From Nocardia bovistercoris (GTDB lineage: Bacteria > Actinomycetota > Actinomycetes > Mycobacteriales > Mycobacteriaceae), in assembly GCF_015674855.1 (NCBI RefSeq), contig NZ_JADMLG010000012.1, positions 231,483 through 295,482 on the forward strand: DNA of 64,000 bases, written 5' to 3'. Below, one piece after another: positions 49,139 through 58,075 of the stretch. The notes beneath the pieces are model-generated. The model had not been told where the DNA came from and did no database searches. It saw nothing but the letters and a program-made list of their open reading frames with translations. Within the stretch, counting starts at the first letter, position 1, and each line of letters starts with the position of its first letter. The translations under genes were made by a program, and so were the position numbers.

Positions 49139-49182
49139 GCGAAACCGACCGGCGGGATGGTGAACCCGGCGGTCGGTTTCGC
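49139..49182 (-). terminator. Terminator of metY
   Basis: Perfect 13-bp inverted repeat GCGAAACCGACCG / CGGTCGGTTTCGC with an 18-base loop, 28 bp after the metY stop on the minus strand. Confidence 0.8.
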
Positions 49183-49209
49183 GCGGCCGACGCGAGTCGG
49201 GTCGTGATG

Positions 49210-50520
49210 TCAGCCTCGAGCGGCGGCCAGTCCCGCGCGCAGGTCGGCCAGGATGTCCTCGATCCCCTCGATACCGACCGCGAGGCGCACGAGTCCGGGG
49301 GTCACGCCCGCGCCGAGCTGCTCCTCGGGGGTCAGCTGGGAGTGCGTGGTCGAAGCCGGGTGGATGACCAACGAGCGGACGTCGCCGATATTGGCGACAT
49401 GGCTGTGCAGGGTCAGCGCCTCCACGAACCGCTTGCCCGCGTCGACGCCGCCCGCGAGTTCGAACCCGATCACCGCGCCCGCGCCCTTGGGCGCCAACGC
49501 CTTGGCGCGCTCGTACCAGGGGGAGGAGGGCAGTCCCGCGTAGGACACCGAGGTCACGTTGGACTGTTCGGTGAGGAAGTTCGCCACCGCGGCAGCGTTC
49601 TCGACGTGGCGTTCGATGCGCAGGCTCAGCGTCTCGAGGCCCTGGCTGATCAGGAACGCGTTGAACGGTGAGACCGCCGAACCCAGGTCGCGCAGCAACT
49701 GCACGCGCGCCTTGAGGGCGTAGGCGGGCGCGCCGAGATCGGCGAAGACCGCGCCGTGGTAGCTGGGGTCGGGTTCGGTGAAACCGGGGAAACGTCCCGA
49801 ACGCCAATCGAATCCGCCGCCGTCGACGATCACGCCCGCGATGGCCGTGCCGTGCCCGCCCAGGTACTTGGTCGCCGAGTGCACGACGATATCGGCGCCG
49901 TGGCGCAGGGGCTGGATCAGGTAAGGGGTGGCGACGGTGTTGTCCACGATGAACGGGATGCCCGCGCCGTGCGCGACCTCGCCGATGCCGGGCAGGTCGA
50001 GGATGTGGTTCTGCGGATTGGAGATCGTCTCGCCGTAGAACGCCTTGGTGTCGGGCCGGATCGCCGCGCGCCACTGCTCGAGGTCGTCGGGATCCTCGAC
50101 GAAGCTCACCTCGATGCCGAGCTTGGGCAGCGTGTAGCGGAACAGGTTGTAGGTGCCGCCGTAGAGCCGAGGGCTGGTGACGATGTGATCACCCGCGCCC
50201 GCGATGTTCAGGATCGCGAAGGTCTCGGCGGCCTGCCCCGAAGCGACGAGCAGCGCGGCGACACCGCCTTCGAGTGCGGCGATGCGCTGCTCGACCGCGT
50301 CCTGGGTCGGATTCATGATGCGGGTGTAGATATTGCCGGGCTCGGCCAGGCCGAACAGCGCCGCCGCGTGGTCGGTGTCGCGGAAGGCGTAGGAGGTGGT
50401 CTGGTAGATCGGCAGGGCGCGCGCGTTGGTCGCGCCGTCGGGCAGCTGGCCGACGTGGATCTGCTTGGTCTCGAAACTCCAGGTGGCGGTGGGATCTTCG
50501 GGCGCGCTCTCGGTGGTCAT
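49210..50520 (-). CDS. metY: O-acetylhomoserine aminocarboxypropyltransferase (sulfhydrylase)
   Basis: 436 residues from ATG 50520. Cys/Met metabolism PLP family: TKQIHVGQLPDGATNARALPIYQTTSYAF, NIYTRIMNPTQDAVEQRIAALEGG, VVHSATKYLGGHG (PLP-Lys near 212) and SLVIHPASTTHSQL. It makes homocysteine from O-acetylhomoserine and sulfide in methionine synthesis. The frame stays open upstream to an ATG at 50688, but that stretch has noticeably lower third-position GC and no ribosome-binding site. I take it as a leader. A palindrome near 50775 probably controls it. Confidence 0.95.
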   Translation of the reverse strand: MTTESAPEDPTATWSFETKQIHVGQLPDGATNARALPIYQTTSYAFRDTDHAAALFGLAEPGNIYTRIMNPTQDAVEQRIAALEGGVAALLVASGQAAETFAILNIAGAGDHIVTSPRLYGGTYNLFRYTLPKLGIEVSFVEDPDDLEQWRAAIRPDTKAFYGETISNPQNHILDLPGIGEVAHGAGIPFIVDNTVATPYLIQPLRHGADIVVHSATKYLGGHGTAIAGVIVDGGGFDWRSGRFPGFTEPDPSYHGAVFADLGAPAYALKARVQLLRDLGSAVSPFNAFLISQGLETLSLRIERHVENAAAVANFLTEQSNVTSVSYAGLPSSPWYERAKALAPKGAGAVIGFELAGGVDAGKRFVEALTLHSHVANIGDVRSLVIHPASTTHSQLTPEEQLGAGVTPGLVRLAVGIEGIEDILADLRAGLAAARG

Positions 50521-50760
50521 GCCCGAAGGGTAGGAATGCCGGTCGTTTTCCGCGACGGTTTCGTTCGCCTCGAGCGCAACGGTAGCCGGGGGTTTCCGAT
50601 CCGCCGGTGGGGGAGTGGAACACGCCGGTGACATGAGGTGATCGCGCTGTTCGGAGGGTTGCGGAGCCGAAGACTGTTCAGTGGTCATGGCGATAACCGG
50701 CGGGTGGCCGGGTAGGAGGTGCGGACCTGTCGATTTCACCGAGCCGCTCGGGATTCCTAG
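50521..50760 (-). promoter_or_regulatory. metY leader, possible sulfur-metabolite riboswitch
   Basis: The transcript from the 50775 region would carry ~200 bases before ATG 50520. In it, minus-strand GGCTCCGCAACCCTCC resembles the conserved GGCAACCCUCC core of actinobacterial SAM-IV riboswitches, which often precede metY or metX. The rest of the SAM-IV consensus is not evident by eye. Tentative. Confidence 0.3.
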
Positions 50761-50766
50761 CCATAC

Positions 50767-50784
50767 CGCTATAGAGATATAGCG
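50767..50784. promoter_or_regulatory. CGCTATA-GAGA-TATAGCG palindrome upstream of metY
   Basis: Perfect 7-bp arms around 4 bases in an AT-rich patch between metY and the divergent response regulator. Position and symmetry suggest a repressor site over the metY promoter. Confidence 0.6.
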
Positions 50785-50913
50785 ATCTAAACATGAGTTT
50801 ACGGCTTTCGGAATCGGAAGAGGACAGAAGGCAGTGAGCGGAGGAGGGGCTTGCTCACGAAATCTCCACACGACGCGCGGGCCTACCGCACAGCCGATGG
50901 TTAGGTTCGAACC

Positions 50914-51612
50914 ATGGAACACAGCGCACCGGCGCACGGGCAGGCGCGGCGCATCCTGGTGGTCGACGACGAAGTCACCATCGCGGAATCGATCGCCGCC
51001 CGCCTGCGCGCGGAGGGGTTCACCGTCGACCTCGCCCACGACGGGCCCGCCGCGGTGGCCGCGGCCCGCGCCAAAGAACCCGACCTCGTGGTGCTCGACG
51101 TGATGCTGCCCGGCTTCGACGGACTCGAGGTGTGCCGCCGCATCCAGGCCGACCGCGCCGTCGCCGTCCTCATGCTCACCGCGCGCACCGACGAGACCGA
51201 TCAGCTCGTCGGTCTCGGCGTCGGCGCCGACGACTACCTCACCAAACCGTTCTCGATGCGGGTGCTCGCCGCCCGCGTGCACGCGCTGCTGCGGCGAGTG
51301 GACCGGGCCGCCGATCGGGACGGTGCGACCATCGTCGTCGGGGACCTTCGCATCGATGTCGACCAGCGCCGGGTGTGGCGCGCGGAGCACGAAGCCCAGC
51401 TCACGCCGCTGGAATTCGCGGTGCTCGCGCGGCTGGCGCGCAGGCCGAGGGTCGTGCACGCCCGCGAACGACTGCTCGAGGAGGTCTGGGACTGGGCCGA
51501 CGCCTCCGGCACCAGGGCCGTGGACAGCCACATCAAGGCGTTGCGCCGCAAACTGGGCGCCGATCTGATCCGCACCGTGCACGGTGTCGGCTACGCGCTG
51601 GAGGGACCGTGA
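50914..51612 (+). CDS. OmpR/PhoB-family response regulator
   Basis: 232 residues. Receiver domain: VVDDE (17-20), phospho-acceptor D62 in VVLDVMLPGFDG, Thr in LMLTART and K111 in YLTKPF. The C-terminal winged helix has DLRIDVDQRRVWRAEHEAQLTPLEFAVLARLARRPRVVHARERLLEEVWDWADASGTRAVDSHIKALRRKLG. Overlaps the histidine kinase gene by 4 bases; the two form a two-component system of unknown stimulus. Confidence 0.95.
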   Translation: MEHSAPAHGQARRILVVDDEVTIAESIAARLRAEGFTVDLAHDGPAAVAAARAKEPDLVVLDVMLPGFDGLEVCRRIQADRAVAVLMLTARTDETDQLVGLGVGADDYLTKPFSMRVLAARVHALLRRVDRAADRDGATIVVGDLRIDVDQRRVWRAEHEAQLTPLEFAVLARLARRPRVVHARERLLEEVWDWADASGTRAVDSHIKALRRKLGADLIRTVHGVGYALEGP

Positions 51613-52709
51613 CCAGAGGGTCGACGGAAGAGCAGCCGGTCTCGCTGGTGAATGAGTCCGCGGGACTGTCGCGATGGATTCCGCGCGAGATCAGGGCGTT
51701 CGGCGACGTGCCCGCGCGCCTCATGCCGCGCCCGCTCGACCCGGTGCGCTCGATCAAACTGAAACTCGCGATCCTCATGCTGGTCTCGGGCGGGGTCGCG
51801 TTCGGTTTCTTCCGCTTCCAGATCGGCTGGCTGCCGCCGAGGACCACCATCGCCGCCGTGGTGATCGCCCTGGTGACCTCGCAGTTCCTCGCACACGGCA
51901 TCACCAGGCCGCTGCGCGAGATGACCGCGGCGGCCAAGCGGATGGCGTACGGCGACTACACGCGCCGCGTGCGGGCCAGCTCCCGCGACGAGGTCGGGCA
52001 ACTGGCCGAAGCGTTCAATCAGATGGCGGCGGATCTGGCGGCCGCCGACCGGCAGCGCCGCGACCTGATCGCGAACGTGTCGCACGAGTTGCGCACCCCC
52101 ATCACGGCCCTCAACGCCGTCCTGGAGAACCTGGTCGACGGCGTATCCGAACCCGATCCGCAGACCTTGCGCACCGCCCTCGCCCAAACCGAACGCCTCG
52201 GCCTGCTCGTCTCCGAACTGCTCGACCTGTCGAGCATCGAGGCGGGCGCGATCCCGCTGGATCGCGAGAATATCGCGCTGACCCCGCTGTTGGCCGAGGT
52301 CACGGCCGAGGCGGAGGTGACGACGGCGGCCTTGGGCCGAGGCGTGCGTTTCAGCACGTCCGTGCATCCAAGCGACCTCTGCGTGCACGCGGACCGTGCA
52401 CGTTTGCATCAAGTGCTGATCAACCTGCTCGACAACGCCTGTCGCCACGGCCCGGCCAACGGTGAGGTCAGGGTGGCCGCCTTCCCCGAACACGGCCGCG
52501 TGGTGATCGAGGTCGAGGACCAGGGCCCCGGAATCCCGCGCGCCGAACGCGCGCGGGTCTTCGACCGCTTCACCCGAGGCGGCCGCACCGACGGCGGCGG
52601 CACCGGCCTCGGCCTCGCCATCGCCCGATGGATCGTGGAACTGCACGGCGGCACCATCGCGGTCGCCGACCCCGGTTCCCGCATCCGCCTTGCGCTGCCC
52701 GTCGACTGA
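51609..52709 (+). CDS. Sensor histidine kinase
   Basis: 366 residues; GTG 51609 overlaps the regulator stop. Transmembrane segments at ~49-70 and 78-95 flank only a very short external loop (QIGWLPP), so the signal is probably sensed in or near the membrane. Then come HAMP (~96-148), phospho-acceptor H159 in NVSHELRTP, N-box NLLDNACRHG, G1 DQGPGIP, and G2 GGGTGLGLAI. Partner of the OmpR regulator upstream. Confidence 0.95.
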   Translation: MTRGSTEEQPVSLVNESAGLSRWIPREIRAFGDVPARLMPRPLDPVRSIKLKLAILMLVSGGVAFGFFRFQIGWLPPRTTIAAVVIALVTSQFLAHGITRPLREMTAAAKRMAYGDYTRRVRASSRDEVGQLAEAFNQMAADLAAADRQRRDLIANVSHELRTPITALNAVLENLVDGVSEPDPQTLRTALAQTERLGLLVSELLDLSSIEAGAIPLDRENIALTPLLAEVTAEAEVTTAALGRGVRFSTSVHPSDLCVHADRARLHQVLINLLDNACRHGPANGEVRVAAFPEHGRVVIEVEDQGPGIPRAERARVFDRFTRGGRTDGGGTGLGLAIARWIVELHGGTIAVADPGSRIRLALPVD

Positions 52710-52711
52710 GC

Positions 52712-52828
52712 TCAGCTTGCGCCGCGCATCGCCAAGTGCACGGCAGCGGCGGGGTCGACGGCGATATGTCCCGAGTCCAGCGGGGTCCCGTCGGCGTCGA
52801 CCATCTGCCGGCCGCCGAAGCAGACCAC
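52712..52828 (-). CDS. Candidate 38-residue ORF after the SbmA/BacA-like gene
   Basis: Frame open from inside the transporter gene to TGA at 52712, with about 90% G/C at third positions, as in real genes here. GTG 52828 would give a 38-residue product, VVCFGGRQMVDADGTPLDSG and onward to a hydrophobic helix. Upstream in-frame sequence overlaps the transporter stop, so coupling or a decayed downstream gene is possible. No family recognised. Confidence 0.3.
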   Translation of the reverse strand: MVCFGGRQMVDADGTPLDSGHIAVDPAAAVHLAMRGAS

Positions 52829-52860
52829 AGGTATGTCGCCGCGGTGGAGGTGGTCGCGCC

Positions 52861-54735
52861 TCAGCCCTTCGACAGCTCCGGCCCGCCGCTCGCGGCGACC
52901 GGCTCGAGCCGCCACGGACCGTTGCCCTCGAGTTCGAGACGCTGGGTGTGGTGGCGGTCGACGGTGCTGCGGTGCGCGACGCTGACCAGGATGGTGTCGG
53001 GGCGCTCGGTGCGGATCAGGTTGTAGAGGGCGAATTCCAGGCCCTCGTCCACGGCGGAGGTCGCTTCGTCAAGGAAGACGACCTTCGGCCGGTTGAGCAG
53101 GATGCGGGCGAAGGCGATGCGCTGCTGCTCACCGGGGGACAGGATCTTGGCCCAATCCGATTCCTCGTCCAAGCGGTCGACCAGGTGGGCGAGGTGCACC
53201 TTGGTGAGCGCATCGCGCAGGTCGTCGTCGGAGAATTCATCGGGGTGCGCCGGATAGCAGACGACGGTGCGTAGGTCGCCGAGCGGCAGGTAGGGGATCT
53301 GGGACAGGAAGAGGGTGCCATCGCCCGCCGGCGTGCCGAGCTCGCCCGCGCCGTACGGCCACATCTGGGCCAGTGAACGCAGCAGGGTGGTCTTGCCGCT
53401 GCCGGAGGAACCCTTCACCACGAGCGCGTCGCCGCTGGACAGCCGAAGCCCGAGCTGCTCGATGAGCACCGTGCCGTCCGGCTTGCGCACATCGATGCCG
53501 GTCAGCTCGACCGCGTCCGCGAGATCGGACACCGTGATCTCGGGCAGCTCACGCGACTCGGCGCTGGCCGCGCGCATGCCGTCGAGACGGATGAGGGCGG
53601 CGCGGTAGGCGGCGAAGTCGTCGTAGGCCTCGCGGAAGAACGACAGCGAATCGTGGATGGCACTGAACGAACTCGCGGTCTGCTGCACGCCGCCGAGGGT
53701 GACCGAGCCGTCGAAGAAGCGCGGCGCCTGCAGGATGAGCGGGAACACCACCGCGGTCTGGTTGACCGAGAGGTTCCAGCCGCTGAACTTCAGCGTCCGA
53801 TACACGACCTGCCAGTACACGCTGATCACCGCCGCGAACCGGCCGAGCAGCCCGCGCCGCTCCACGCCCTCGCCGCGGTAGAACGCCACGTTCTCGGCGC
53901 TGTCGCGCAGGCGCACCAGCGCGTAGCGGAAGTTGGCGGTGACGCGTTCGTAGAGGAAGTTCAGGCGGATCAGCGGTCGGCCGAGCCAGAACGCGACCAC
54001 CGTGGTGACCAGCACGTAGGCCAGGACAAGGAACATCATCGCGCGCGGGATCTCGACGCCGAAGATCGGGATCGGACCGGACAGATCCCACAGGATCTGG
54101 GTGAAGGAGACGACGGTCACCACGGCGCTCACGCCGCCCATCGACAGCACCCGCGACTGCTGCACGAAGCCGGTGATGTCCTCCTGGACACGCTGGTCGG
54201 GGTTGTCGATCGTGTCGTCGATGAAGCGGGCGCGGTAGAAGGCGCGCCCGTCGAGCCAGTCGGTGGTGACGTGCTCGGTGAGCCACAGCCGCCACCGGAT
54301 GTCGAAGGCCTGCTCGAGGTAGTAGTCGAGCAGCACGCGCACCACGTGGATGGTGGCAAGGACCGCGAAGAGCACCAGCGAATCCCAGAACGCGGCCTCG
54401 GCGGCGTCGAGTCCGGCGGTGTCGCCCTTGGCCAACGCTGCCGCGGCGGCCGCCAACGCGGTGTACATGTCGTTGCCCTGATAGGTGAACAACACGTTCA
54501 TGCGCACCGCGAACACCGTCATGAACAGCAGGACCGCGACGAACAGCAGCGTGCGCCATGCGCCGCGGCCGGTGAAGTAGGCGCCGCTGACCCGCCAGAA
54601 CTGGCGTCCCCAGCTGGTCGTCCACAGCAGCAGCGCGGCGACGACCGCGAACAGGACCGCGCTGATCGAGAAGGCGATCGACAACCATTTCACCGACTCG
54701 AAAAACTCGTTGCCCCAGTCCCTCGACGTCTCCAC
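52861..54735 (-). CDS. ABC transporter, SbmA/BacA-like (peptide/vitamin B12 importer)
   Basis: 624 residues from GTG 54735, with GGAGAGAG upstream. N-terminal six-helix transmembrane part (FSISAVLFAVVAALLLW ... LVLAYVLVTTVVAFWLG), with the ExsA/SbmA feature EHVTTDWLDGRAFYRARFIDDTIDNPDQRVQEDI. C-terminal ATPase: Walker A GSSGSGKTT, signature LSPGEQQRIAFARI, Walker B VVFLDEATSAVDEG. This matches mycobacterial BacA (Rv1819c), a multisolute importer of cobalamin, bleomycin and antimicrobial peptides. Fused permease-ATPase, so it probably acts as a homodimer. Confidence 0.92.
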   Translation of the reverse strand: METSRDWGNEFFESVKWLSIAFSISAVLFAVVAALLLWTTSWGRQFWRVSGAYFTGRGAWRTLLFVAVLLFMTVFAVRMNVLFTYQGNDMYTALAAAAAALAKGDTAGLDAAEAAFWDSLVLFAVLATIHVVRVLLDYYLEQAFDIRWRLWLTEHVTTDWLDGRAFYRARFIDDTIDNPDQRVQEDITGFVQQSRVLSMGGVSAVVTVVSFTQILWDLSGPIPIFGVEIPRAMMFLVLAYVLVTTVVAFWLGRPLIRLNFLYERVTANFRYALVRLRDSAENVAFYRGEGVERRGLLGRFAAVISVYWQVVYRTLKFSGWNLSVNQTAVVFPLILQAPRFFDGSVTLGGVQQTASSFSAIHDSLSFFREAYDDFAAYRAALIRLDGMRAASAESRELPEITVSDLADAVELTGIDVRKPDGTVLIEQLGLRLSSGDALVVKGSSGSGKTTLLRSLAQMWPYGAGELGTPAGDGTLFLSQIPYLPLGDLRTVVCYPAHPDEFSDDDLRDALTKVHLAHLVDRLDEESDWAKILSPGEQQRIAFARILLNRPKVVFLDEATSAVDEGLEFALYNLIRTERPDTILVSVAHRSTVDRHHTQRLELEGNGPWRLEPVAASGGPELSKG

Positions 54736-54978
54736 AGAACTCTCTCCGTTCCCACGGACCAGCGCCCGTCCACCGACACACAAAGACAGCACGCGACGGG
54801 CGGACGGAAAGTCGGCGCAGCGGTGGTCGAATCGAGCTGCGCTCGAGGAGATCTCGTGGGAGCCCCCGCGTGCGGTCGCAACAGCTTAATCACCACCGGG
54901 TGCGTGCCGCAGCGTGAACCGCGCTATTGGCCCGCCCGACCGGTCACGATGTCCGATCGGACGGGGCGCGCGGGCGAA

Positions 54979-55740
54979 TTACCGGGAGCTGCTGATCTGT
55001 GCCTTCTTGGCGGCGAGCCGGGCCGCGAATTCGGGTGATTCGAGCGTGGCCAGTTGCGGCACGATCTCGGTGTCGACGGCTGCCGCGTGATCGTCGAGTT
55101 CGGCGGTCACGCGCATCGTGCGCTTGGTGGTGACGAGCAGGTCGCGCGGAGCATCGCCCGCGCCCGCCGCGAAGTCCACGGCAGCCGCGAGCAGCGCGTC
55201 GTGGTCGCCGTCGACCGTGCGATGCACGAGACCGGCGGCGTGCCCGGCCTCGGCGTCGAGGATTTCCCCGAACAGCGTCATCGCGACCGCGCGCTGCCTG
55301 CCGACCGCGCGTTGCAGCATCCAGGTCATGCCGCCGCCGGGATGGATGCCGAGGCGCAGGAATCTCGCGTCGAATCGGGCGCGCGGTCCGGCGATCCTGA
55401 CGTCGGCGGCCAGCGCCAGATTGAGTCCGGCGCCCACCGCAGCGCCGCCGACCGCGGCCACCGTCGGCAGCTCGCAGCGGGCGAGTGCGAGGAATCCGTC
55501 GTAGATCGTGCGCAGCCCCCGCTCGCGTGCCGCGCCGAGTTCGGAGAGGTCGGCGCCCGCGCAGAACGCGGGCGGGGTGCCGGTGACCACCACCGCGTGC
55601 ACGTCGGTGTCCCGCTCGGCCGCGCCGATGGCCGCCGCCAGCTCTTCGGACAGCGCGGGTGTCAGCGCGTTGCGCCGCTGCGGGTCGTGCACGGTGATGA
55701 TCGCGACTCGGTCCCGTCGTTCACTTCTGATCTCCGCCAT
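54979..55740 (-). CDS. Enoyl-CoA hydratase/isomerase family protein
   Basis: 253 residues from ATG 55740. Crotonase fold: RNALTPALSEELAAAI, oxyanion holes in PPAFCAGADLSELG and VGGAAVGAGLNLALAADVRIAGPRARFDARFLRLGIHPGGG, then LFGEILDAEAGHAAGLVHRTV. The catalytic Glu typical of hydratases near the GIxPGGG segment is not obvious (LGIHPGGGM), so hydratase versus other crotonase activity is open. The preceding MarR gene overlaps its start by 20 bp, so they are co-transcribed. Confidence 0.88.
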   Translation of the reverse strand: MAEIRSERRDRVAIITVHDPQRRNALTPALSEELAAAIGAAERDTDVHAVVVTGTPPAFCAGADLSELGAARERGLRTIYDGFLALARCELPTVAAVGGAAVGAGLNLALAADVRIAGPRARFDARFLRLGIHPGGGMTWMLQRAVGRQRAVAMTLFGEILDAEAGHAAGLVHRTVDGDHDALLAAAVDFAAGAGDAPRDLLVTTKRTMRVTAELDDHAAAVDTEIVPQLATLESPEFAARLAAKKAQISSSR

Positions 55741-56209
55741 GACGGGATGGTATGCCGGTCCTGATGCGCCGGGCCACCTCCCCGAGTCCGTCGGCGAGAG
55801 CTTCGCGCTGGTCGGCGGTGAGAACGTCGATCAACAACGCGCGCACGAGCGCCACGTGCGCGGGCGCGGCCTCCTCGAGCGCCTTCCTGCCCTCGGCGGT
55901 GAGTACGGCGGTGACGCCGCGGACATCGGTGGGGCAGGCTTCGCGACGGACCAGTCCGGCGTCCTCGAGTCGGCTCACCTGGTAGGTGAGCCCGCTCTTG
56001 GAGTTGACCAGCGAATCGGCGAGTTCGGTCATCCTGATCCGCTGCTCGGGCGCCGCGGCGAGTCGGACCAGGACCTCGTACTGGGTGTGCGAGAGGCCCG
56101 CGTCGCGTTTGAGCTGCTGTTCTATCTCGCGGTCGAGCAGTGCCCAGCCCGACAGCAGCGCCTGCCAGGCGCGCATCTCTTCGGGGGTGAGCCACCGCGG
56201 TTCGGTCAC
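55721..56209 (-). CDS. MarR-family regulator
   Basis: 162 residues from ATG 56209. Winged helix: LSHTQYEVLVRLAAAPEQRIRMTELADSLVNSKSGLTYQVSRLEDAGLVRREACPTDVRGVTAVLTAEGRKAL. Its gene faces a LigB dioxygenase across ~90 bp with two long palindromes, its probable operators. The overlap with the enoyl-CoA hydratase gene suggests a catabolic role sensing an aromatic or acyl ligand. Confidence 0.92.
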   Translation of the reverse strand: MTEPRWLTPEEMRAWQALLSGWALLDREIEQQLKRDAGLSHTQYEVLVRLAAAPEQRIRMTELADSLVNSKSGLTYQVSRLEDAGLVRREACPTDVRGVTAVLTAEGRKALEEAAPAHVALVRALLIDVLTADQREALADGLGEVARRIRTGIPSRHGGDQK

Positions 56210-56227
56210 GCCGCCAGTTTACCGATG

Positions 56228-56279
56228 TTGTTCGAATTCGAACAAAGCGCTACGATCGCCTTGGTTGTTCAAATTTGAA
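56228..56279. promoter_or_regulatory. Twin MarR operators
   Basis: A perfect 18-bp palindrome TTGTTCGAATTCGAACAA (56228-56245) and a second, TTCAAATTTGAA with TG..TA edges (56268-56279). They share the TTCxAATTxGAA-like core and lie 37 bp apart centre to centre, between marR and the dioxygenase. They overlap the probable promoters. Confidence 0.8.
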
Positions 56280-56302
56280 TAACTGGGAACGTGGAGGTTG
56301 CC

Positions 56303-57079
56303 ATGACGGTGTCGGAACGAATGCCGGTGCTCTACCTGTCGCACGGCGCGCCGCCGCTGGCCGACGATCCCGTCTGGCCCGGCCAACTCGCCGCCTGGTC
56401 CGCCCGCCTGCCGCGCCCCGCCTCGGTGCTGATGATCTCCGCGCACTGGGAGGACGCACCCATCGCCCTGGGCGCCACCGAGACGATCCCGCTGGTCTAC
56501 GACTTCTGGGGCTTCCCCCGTCACTACTACGAGGTCGAATACCGCGCCCCCGGAGCACCCGACCTCGCCCGCGAAGTCCACGCACTGCTGCGCGCGCCGG
56601 GCCGCGAAGTACGCCACGCACCCGAGCGCGGCCTCGACCACGGCGCCTACGTGCCCATGGTCGAGATGTATCCCGACGCCGACGTGCCGACCCTGCAGAT
56701 GTCACTGCCGACCCTCGACCCGACCGGCCTGTTCGAGATCGGTCACGCCCTCGCCCCACTGCGCGAGCAAGGCGTGCTGATCGTCGGCAGCGGCTTCTTC
56801 ACCCACAACCTGCGCGCCCTCACCGACGACGGCACGGTGCACCCGGTCATGGCCGACTTCGACGAATGGGGCGCCCGCGCACTCGCCGACGGCGACATCG
56901 ACACCCTGCTCGACTTCGAGAACACCGCCCCCGCGCCGCATCTGGCACACCCGCGCACCGAACACCTCGCCCCGCTCTTCGTGACCCTCGGCGCGGGCGC
57001 GGCCGACCTGAGCGCGCAACACACCGTGATCGACGACTTCTGGCACGGTTTGTCCAAGCGCTCCATCCAGCTCGGCTGA
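56303..57079 (+). CDS. LigB/DODA-type extradiol dioxygenase
   Basis: 258 residues from ATG 56303 (GGAGG upstream). Family marks: YLSHGAPPLADDP with His14, MISAHWED His47-like, YYEVEYRAPGAPDLAREV, GLDHGAYVPMVEMYPDADVPTLQMSLPTLDP, GSGFFTHNLRAL and IDDFWHGLSKRSIQLG. Resembles YgiD/4,5-DOPA dioxygenase extradiol enzymes; the physiological substrate is unknown. Divergent from marR and probably repressed through the twin palindromes. Confidence 0.92.
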   Translation: MTVSERMPVLYLSHGAPPLADDPVWPGQLAAWSARLPRPASVLMISAHWEDAPIALGATETIPLVYDFWGFPRHYYEVEYRAPGAPDLAREVHALLRAPGREVRHAPERGLDHGAYVPMVEMYPDADVPTLQMSLPTLDPTGLFEIGHALAPLREQGVLIVGSGFFTHNLRALTDDGTVHPVMADFDEWGARALADGDIDTLLDFENTAPAPHLAHPRTEHLAPLFVTLGAGAADLSAQHTVIDDFWHGLSKRSIQLG

Positions 57080-57142
57080 TTCGAATCGACCAACGGGGGC
57101 ATGGGCACGCGGGCCGCGACTTGCCGCGGGGCCCATACGGGA

Positions 57143-57772
57143 TCAGCGGCGGTGCGCGGTGCCGACGACGAGGGGCACGATGGTGGGCATCAGGGTCGGC
57201 ATGCGGGTGTGGGTGAGGTGTTCGATATCGAAATCGGCTGTGCGGAGCAGGGATTCGAAATCGCGGTTGGCGTGACAGCCGTCGGCGACGCGGCGTTGCA
57301 CCGGGGTCATGAGGTCCTGGAGGACCGCGCGCGCTCCGGTGCCTCGGACGTGTTCGTGGAACAGGAACGACCCGCCGGGGCGCAGGACTCGGTGCACCTC
57401 GGCCAAGGCGCGGGCCGGGTCGCGCAGGGAGCAGAACACCAGGGACGCGGTGACGGTGTCGAAACTCGCGTCCGGGTAGTTCAGGGCGTGCGCGTCGCCG
57501 TCGACGACGGTCACCGGAGCGGCGGGCTTGTCGTCACGGTCGGCCAGCGCGGTGCGCAGCGCCGAGTTCGGTTCGAGCAGGATCAACTCGTCGAGGTCGT
57601 CGGGGTAGTGCGGCACGGAAAGCCCGTTGCCCGCGCCGATCTCCAAGGTCCGGCCGCGCGCGCCCGCGAGTTGAGCATGTCGCATATCGGCCTGGCCCGC
57701 GCGGTCGACGCCTGCCATGAAGCGGGGATACCAGCGCGCGAACAGGCGCGCGCCGAAGGTTGTTGTGGTCAT
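57143..57772 (-). CDS. Class I SAM-dependent methyltransferase (UbiE/COQ5-like)
   Basis: 209 residues from ATG 57772. SAM motif LEIGAGNGLSVPHYP near 43-57, acidic LLEPNSALR, DGDAHALNYPDASFDTVTASLVFCSLRDPARALAEVHRVLRPGGSFLFHEHV (motif II-III). Overall the Methyltransf_11 type that methylates lipids, quinones or small molecules. Monocistronic, convergent with the dioxygenase. Confidence 0.9.
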   Translation of the reverse strand: MTTTTFGARLFARWYPRFMAGVDRAGQADMRHAQLAGARGRTLEIGAGNGLSVPHYPDDLDELILLEPNSALRTALADRDDKPAAPVTVVDGDAHALNYPDASFDTVTASLVFCSLRDPARALAEVHRVLRPGGSFLFHEHVRGTGARAVLQDLMTPVQRRVADGCHANRDFESLLRTADFDIEHLTHTRMPTLMPTIVPLVVGTAHRR

Positions 57773-58075
57773 GACTCCCGAGTGTGATCCGCAGGCCGCC
57801 CGCAGCGCATGGCCGATTCCGGCCATTCTCGATGGCCGGAACGGGTGATCCGCCGCAACCGTCGAATCCGGTTCGCTGTCGGTATGACGAATCCCACGCC
57901 TGAGCACCGAGCCGGGACCGAACGGCCTCCGATTCGCGCGAACATCCCGCACGCGGTGTTTCGCGGCGGGGCCGATCGGCGATCATCGAATGGTCGGGTG
58001 AGGTGGTGGGCACGGTGCGGACGGCGGCGCGACGGCGCAGGCTGAGCCTGTCCCAGCGAAAGGAAGGAGGGCGCG

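Noticed and set aside
49210..51582. 790-codon frame extending metY upstream
   Set aside because: The extension runs antisense to the response regulator and has no metY-family content.
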